Source: an uncultured Nostocoides sp.
GTDB taxonomy: Bacteria > Actinomycetota > Actinomycetes > Actinomycetales > Dermatophilaceae
Direction of reading: 5' to 3'
DNA: 30,348 bases
Assembly: GCA_936931335.1 (NCBI GenBank)
Contig: CAKZIH010000219.1
Location: 1 to 30,348, forward strand
The notes beneath the pieces were generated by a model. That model was not told where the DNA came from. It searched no databases and worked only from the letters and a program-made list of their open reading frames with translations. Positions 27,158 through 30,348 of the stretch are shown one piece after another; position 1 is the stretch's first letter; the number at the start of each line of letters is the position of its first letter. The position numbers and the translations under genes were made by a program.

Positions 27158-28813
27158 ATGGAAGGTGCGCGTCCCGTCCGCGCCGCGCGCGGCACTGAGT
27201 TGACCGCTCGCCAGTGGAGCACCGAGGCCCCCCTGCGGATGCTTCAGAACAACCTCGACCCGGAGAACGCCGAGCGCCCCGACGACCTGGTCGTCTATGG
27301 CGGCACCGGCCGGGCCGCCCGCGACTGGCGCTCGTATGACGCCATGGTCCGCACCCTGACCACCCTCGCGCCCGACGAGACCATGCTCGTGCAGTCGGGT
27401 CGACCGGTCGGGGTCTTCCGCACCCACGAATGGGCCCCCCGGGTGCTCATCGCCAACTCCAACCTGGTCCCCGACTGGGCGAACTGGCCGGAGTTCCGGC
27501 GCCTGGAGCACATGGGCCTGACCATGTATGGCCAGATGACCGCCGGCTCCTGGATCTACATCGGCACCCAGGGCATCGTCCAGGGCACCTATGAGACCTT
27601 CGCCGCGATCGCCGAGAAGCGCTATGGCGGCACCCTCGCCGGCACCCTCACCCTGACCGGCGGCTGCGGCGGTATGGGCGGTGCCCAGCCCCTCGCGGTG
27701 ACCCTCAACGACGGCGCCTGCCTGATCGTCGACGTCGACCCGGCCCGCCTGCACCGACGTGTCGAGCACCGCTATCTCGACGAGGTCGCCGACGACCTCG
27801 ACGACGCGATCGCCAAGGTGCTCAAGGCCAAGGAGGAGCGCCGCGGCTGGTCGGTCGGTGTGGTCGGCAATGCCGCCGAGATCTTCCCCGAGCTGCTGCG
27901 TCGCGGCGTGCCGATCGACATCGTCACCGACCAGACCAGCGCCCACGACCCGCTGTCCTACCTGCCGATCGGCATCGAGCTCGACCAGTGGTCGGAGTAT
28001 GCCGAGAAGAAGCCCGAGGAGTTCACCGACCGGGCCCGCGAGTCCATGGCCCGCCACGTCGAGGCGATGGTCGGCTTCCAGGACGCCGGGGCGGAGACCT
28101 TCGACTATGGCAACAGCATCCGCGACGAGGCCCGGATGGGTGGCTATGACCGGGCCTTCGCCTTCCCCGGGTTCGTGCCGGCATACATCCGGCCGCTCTT
28201 CTGCGAGGGCAAGGGCCCGTTCCGCTGGGCCGCCCTGTCCGGTGACCCCAAGGACATCGCCGCCACCGACAAGGCAGTGCTCGACCTTTTCCCGGACAAC
28301 GAGCGCCTGCACAAGTGGATCAAGGGCGCCCAGGAGCGCATCTCCTTCCAGGGCTTGCCGGCTCGGATCTGTTGGCTCGGCTATGGCGAGCGCGACAAGG
28401 CCGGTCTGGCGTTCAACGACCTGGTCGCTTCCGGCCAGGTCAGCGCGCCCATCGTCATCGGTCGCGACCACCTCGACTGCGGCTCGGTCGCCAGCCCCTA
28501 CCGGGAGACCGAGGCCATGCTCGACGGCTCCGACGCGATCGCCGACTGGCCGCTGCTCAACGCCCTCACCGCCACCAGCTCCGGGGCGACCTGGGTGTCC
28601 CTGCACCACGGTGGCGGCGTCGGCATCGGCCGCTCGATCCACTCCGGGCAGGTCTCGCTCGCCGATGGCACGCCGCTGGCCGCGGAGAAGCTCGCCCGGG
28701 TGCTCACCAATGACCCCGGTATGGGCGTGATCCGCCACGTCGACGCCGGCTACGACCGCGCCGACGAGGTCGCTCGCGAGCGCGGTGTCCGGATCCCGAT
28801 GCAGGAGAGCTGA
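27158..28813 (+). CDS. hutU: Urocanate hydratase
   Basis: A 551-residue NAD-dependent enzyme converting urocanate to imidazolonepropionate, the second step of histidine degradation. Landmarks in order are LRMLQNNLDPENAERPDDLV near the start, VYGGTGRAARDW, YIGTQGIVQGTYETF and the NAD-binding LTGGCGGMGGAQPLAV. These are followed by DYGNSIRDEARMGGYDRAF, CEGKGPFRWAALSGDP, the Cys-bearing LPARICWLGYGERDKAG, and LHHGGGVGIGRSIHSGQV. Length is normal for the family. AAAGGAG lies seven bases before the ATG, the best ribosome site in the window. It heads an operon with an M20 amidohydrolase (nine bases later) and hutF. It is about 4.6 kb from hutH. Confidence 0.97.
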   Translation: MEGARPVRAARGTELTARQWSTEAPLRMLQNNLDPENAERPDDLVVYGGTGRAARDWRSYDAMVRTLTTLAPDETMLVQSGRPVGVFRTHEWAPRVLIANSNLVPDWANWPEFRRLEHMGLTMYGQMTAGSWIYIGTQGIVQGTYETFAAIAEKRYGGTLAGTLTLTGGCGGMGGAQPLAVTLNDGACLIVDVDPARLHRRVEHRYLDEVADDLDDAIAKVLKAKEERRGWSVGVVGNAAEIFPELLRRGVPIDIVTDQTSAHDPLSYLPIGIELDQWSEYAEKKPEEFTDRARESMARHVEAMVGFQDAGAETFDYGNSIRDEARMGGYDRAFAFPGFVPAYIRPLFCEGKGPFRWAALSGDPKDIAATDKAVLDLFPDNERLHKWIKGAQERISFQGLPARICWLGYGERDKAGLAFNDLVASGQVSAPIVIGRDHLDCGSVASPYRETEAMLDGSDAIADWPLLNALTATSSGATWVSLHHGGGVGIGRSIHSGQVSLADGTPLAAEKLARVLTNDPGMGVIRHVDAGYDRADEVARERGVRIPMQES

Positions 28814-28822
28814 GTTCATCAC

Positions 28823-30058
28823 GTGACGGCTGAGACAGTCGCCGCATTCGAGGCGATGTGGGCGGACCTGGCCGGCATCGGGCGGGACCAGCAGAGTGGC
28901 GGTTACCGCCGGTTTGCCTGGAACCGAGCCGATGCCGACCTGCGCGAATGGTTCGCTGGCGAGGCGCAGCGGCGGGGTCTTGACCTCGTCGAGGACCGGA
29001 TGGGCAACCAGTGGGCCTGGTGGGGTGATCCCGATGCCGCACCAGGCACCGGTCTCGTGGTGGGCAGCCACCTCGACTCGGTCCCGGACGGGGGTGCCTA
29101 TGACGGTCCGCTGGGCGTGGTCAGCGCCTTCCTCGCCCTGGATCTGGCGCGCGCGCAAGGCCTGACGCCCAGCCGGCCGATCGCGGTGGCGAACTTTGTG
29201 GACGAGGAGGGGGCCCGGTTCGGGATCGCGCTGGCCGGCTCCCGGGTGATCACCGGCCTGCTGGACGCCGACCGCGCCCGGGCGTTGACCGACGCCGATG
29301 GGATCACCATGGCCGAGGCGATGCGCGCGGCCGGACGCGACCCGGCGGCCATCGGCCCGGATCCGGAAACCCTGCGCCGGGTGGGCACCTATGTCGAATT
29401 GCACGTGGAACAGGGCCGCGCGATGGCGGACCTGGACAGTGCGGTGGCGGTGGGCACCGACATCTGGCCGCACGGGCGTTGGCGCATCGACCTGCCCGGT
29501 GAAGCCAATCACGCCGGCACCACCAACCTGGGCGATCGCCGCGACGCGATGCTCTCATTGGCCAGCGTGGTCCAGGAGGCGCGCACGGCCGCGGAGCGCC
29601 GGGGCTGCCTGGCCACCATCGGCAAGGTGGAGTTGGTCCCGGGCGGGATCAACGCCATACCCAGTGCGGCGACCGGTTGGCTCGATGCACGCGGCGCGGA
29701 CCCGGATGCGGTGCGGGCCGCGGTCGCGGACATCACCGCGGCTGCGGAGTCCTTCGGCGGTCAGGTGCGCGAAGAGTCCTGGACTCCGGTGACCGCCTTC
29801 GACGCGACCCTGGCCAGCCGATTGCAGGGGCGACTGCGCGACATACCGGAGCTGGGGACGATTCCCGCCCTGGGCACCGGGGCCGGGCACGATGCCGGGG
29901 TGCTCACCCAGGCGGGGATCGAGTCCGCGATGCTCTTCGTGCGCAATCCCACCGGGGTGTCTCACGCCCCCGCGGAGTATGCGCGCGAGGCAGACTGTGC
30001 GGCAGGCATCGTCGCGCTCGCGGCGGTCATCGACGACTTGGCAGGGGGCAGCAGATGA
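28823..30058 (+). CDS. M20 family amidohydrolase, allantoate-amidohydrolase-like, in hut operon
   Basis: A 411-residue metal-dependent hydrolase of the allantoate amidohydrolase/ureidoglycolate group. Metal and catalytic residues are visible: His83 in VVGSHLDSVPDGGAYDGP, with Asp94 bridging, Glu128-Glu129 in VDEEGARFG, and His194 in ELHVEQGR. His230 of GEANHAGTT and the late GTGAGHDAG follow. Its place between hutU and hutF suggests that it works in histidine degradation rather than purine degradation. A fitting role is hydrolysis of N-formyl-L-glutamate, replacing HutG, since HutF makes that product. I recall the same hutU-amidohydrolase-hutF order in Streptomyces. The start is GTG at 28823; a GGAGAG lies 13 bases upstream. 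It overlaps hutF by ATGA. Confidence 0.88.
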   Translation: MTAETVAAFEAMWADLAGIGRDQQSGGYRRFAWNRADADLREWFAGEAQRRGLDLVEDRMGNQWAWWGDPDAAPGTGLVVGSHLDSVPDGGAYDGPLGVVSAFLALDLARAQGLTPSRPIAVANFVDEEGARFGIALAGSRVITGLLDADRARALTDADGITMAEAMRAAGRDPAAIGPDPETLRRVGTYVELHVEQGRAMADLDSAVAVGTDIWPHGRWRIDLPGEANHAGTTNLGDRRDAMLSLASVVQEARTAAERRGCLATIGKVELVPGGINAIPSAATGWLDARGADPDAVRAAVADITAAAESFGGQVREESWTPVTAFDATLASRLQGRLRDIPELGTIPALGTGAGHDAGVLTQAGIESAMLFVRNPTGVSHAPAEYAREADCAAGIVALAAVIDDLAGGSR

Positions 30059-30348
30059 CGGCGATTTGGGCACGGCACGCCCGCCTCCCCGAGGGGACGG
30101 TCCCGCGGGTTCGCATCCTCATGGACCAGGGGCGGATCACCGAGGTCATCCCGCGGGTGGAGCCGGAGGCCGACGACATCCGGCTCGGGCTGGTGCTGCC
30201 GGGCGTCGCCAATGCTCACTCGCACGCTTTCCATCGGGCGCTGCGCGGCCGGGTCCAGGACACCGCCGGCGGCAACTTCTGGACCTGGCGCGACACCATG
30301 TACTCCTTCGCGGAGCGGCTCACTCCGGATACCTATTTCGCTCTGGCG
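30055..30348 (+). CDS. hutF: Formimidoylglutamate deiminase, 3' end outside window
   Basis: The first 98 residues of an amidohydrolase-superfamily enzyme, running to the window end without a stop. The start ATG overlaps the preceding TGA. After an N-terminal beta-sandwich (MTAIWARHARLPEGTVPRVR), GVANAHSHAFHRALRGR carries the HxH metal motif, and GGNFWTWRDTMYSFAERLTP is distinctive for HutF. The enzyme deiminates N-formimidoyl-L-glutamate to N-formylglutamate and ammonia, the branch taken by bacteria that lack direct HutG formiminoglutamase. hutI, which makes its substrate, is not in the window and is probably just downstream. Confidence 0.92.
   Translation, partial: MTAIWARHARLPEGTVPRVRILMDQGRITEVIPRVEPEADDIRLGLVLPGVANAHSHAFHRALRGRVQDTAGGNFWTWRDTMYSFAERLTPDTYFALA

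Noticed and set aside
27143..29512. 789-residue open frame on the minus strand
   Set aside because: It lies antisense to hutU and the M20 gene, is rich in Gly/Ala/Val/His without any motif, and reflects GC-rich codon bias on the opposite strand.
1..30348. tRNA, rRNA or riboswitch
   Set aside because: No cloverleaf, T-loop GTTCGA-type motif in context, or known aptamer core was recognised by eye on either strand; a covariance-model search was not possible.

Overview
The window is a stretch of very GC-rich chromosome (roughly 70% G+C by eye) with GTG starts, dense gene packing, and several start codons lying directly behind a TAnnnT-type -10 box. A bacterial proteasome activator (Bpa), a 679-residue two-domain NadE, an LmeA-like protein and a soluble acyl-ACP desaturase all point to an actinomycete (Actinomycetota). 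A Micrococcales lineage such as Dermatophilaceae/Intrasporangiaceae is my guess, not a demonstration. No rRNA, tRNA, CRISPR array or insertion sequence was seen.

Layout. 1-5.4 kb: the end of a glutamine amidotransferase, a RibD/DHFR-type reductase, a 43-residue small protein followed by hairpins, a LysR regulator, an MFS carrier and a divergent AGE-family sugar isomerase whose stop codon lies in a 17-bp tandem repeat. 5.4-11.6 kb: a crotonase, nadE, an LmeA-like lipoprotein/lipid-binding protein coupled to a saccharopine-dehydrogenase-like enoyl reductase, and a divergent GlgC-like protein. 11.7-14.3 kb: a tight three-gene cassette of an Asp-Gly-Gly-Ala repeat peptide, a JmjC/cupin Fe(II)/2-oxoglutarate oxygenase and a sucrase/ferredoxin-like Fe-S protein. 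14.3-20.0 kb: a hypothetical protein, a HAD phosphatase, a KstD-like flavoprotein, Bpa, an acyl-ACP desaturase and a PIG3-type quinone oxidoreductase.

20.1-30.3 kb is a histidine-utilisation (hut) region. A divergent iclR-hutH pair lies on the left. hutU, an M20 amidohydrolase and hutF (cut by the window end) lie on the right. About 4.6 kb of accessory genes sits between them: an AbiEi/AbiEii-like type IV toxin-antitoxin pair with a divergent small membrane ORF, a membrane protein with a suspected frameshift, an SMI1/KNR4 protein, and a MerR-DUF4188 pair with its own palindromic operators. A GTCTC-N6-GAGAY palindrome upstream of both hutH and hutU suggests that both halves still answer to the same IclR repressor.

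The strongest candidate for an undescribed system is the repeat-peptide/JmjC oxygenase/Fe-S protein cassette at 11.7-14.3 kb, which has the layout of a peptide-modification (RiPP-like or ribosomal-oxygenase-like) operon. Functions are assigned from motifs read by eye; no database search was run.
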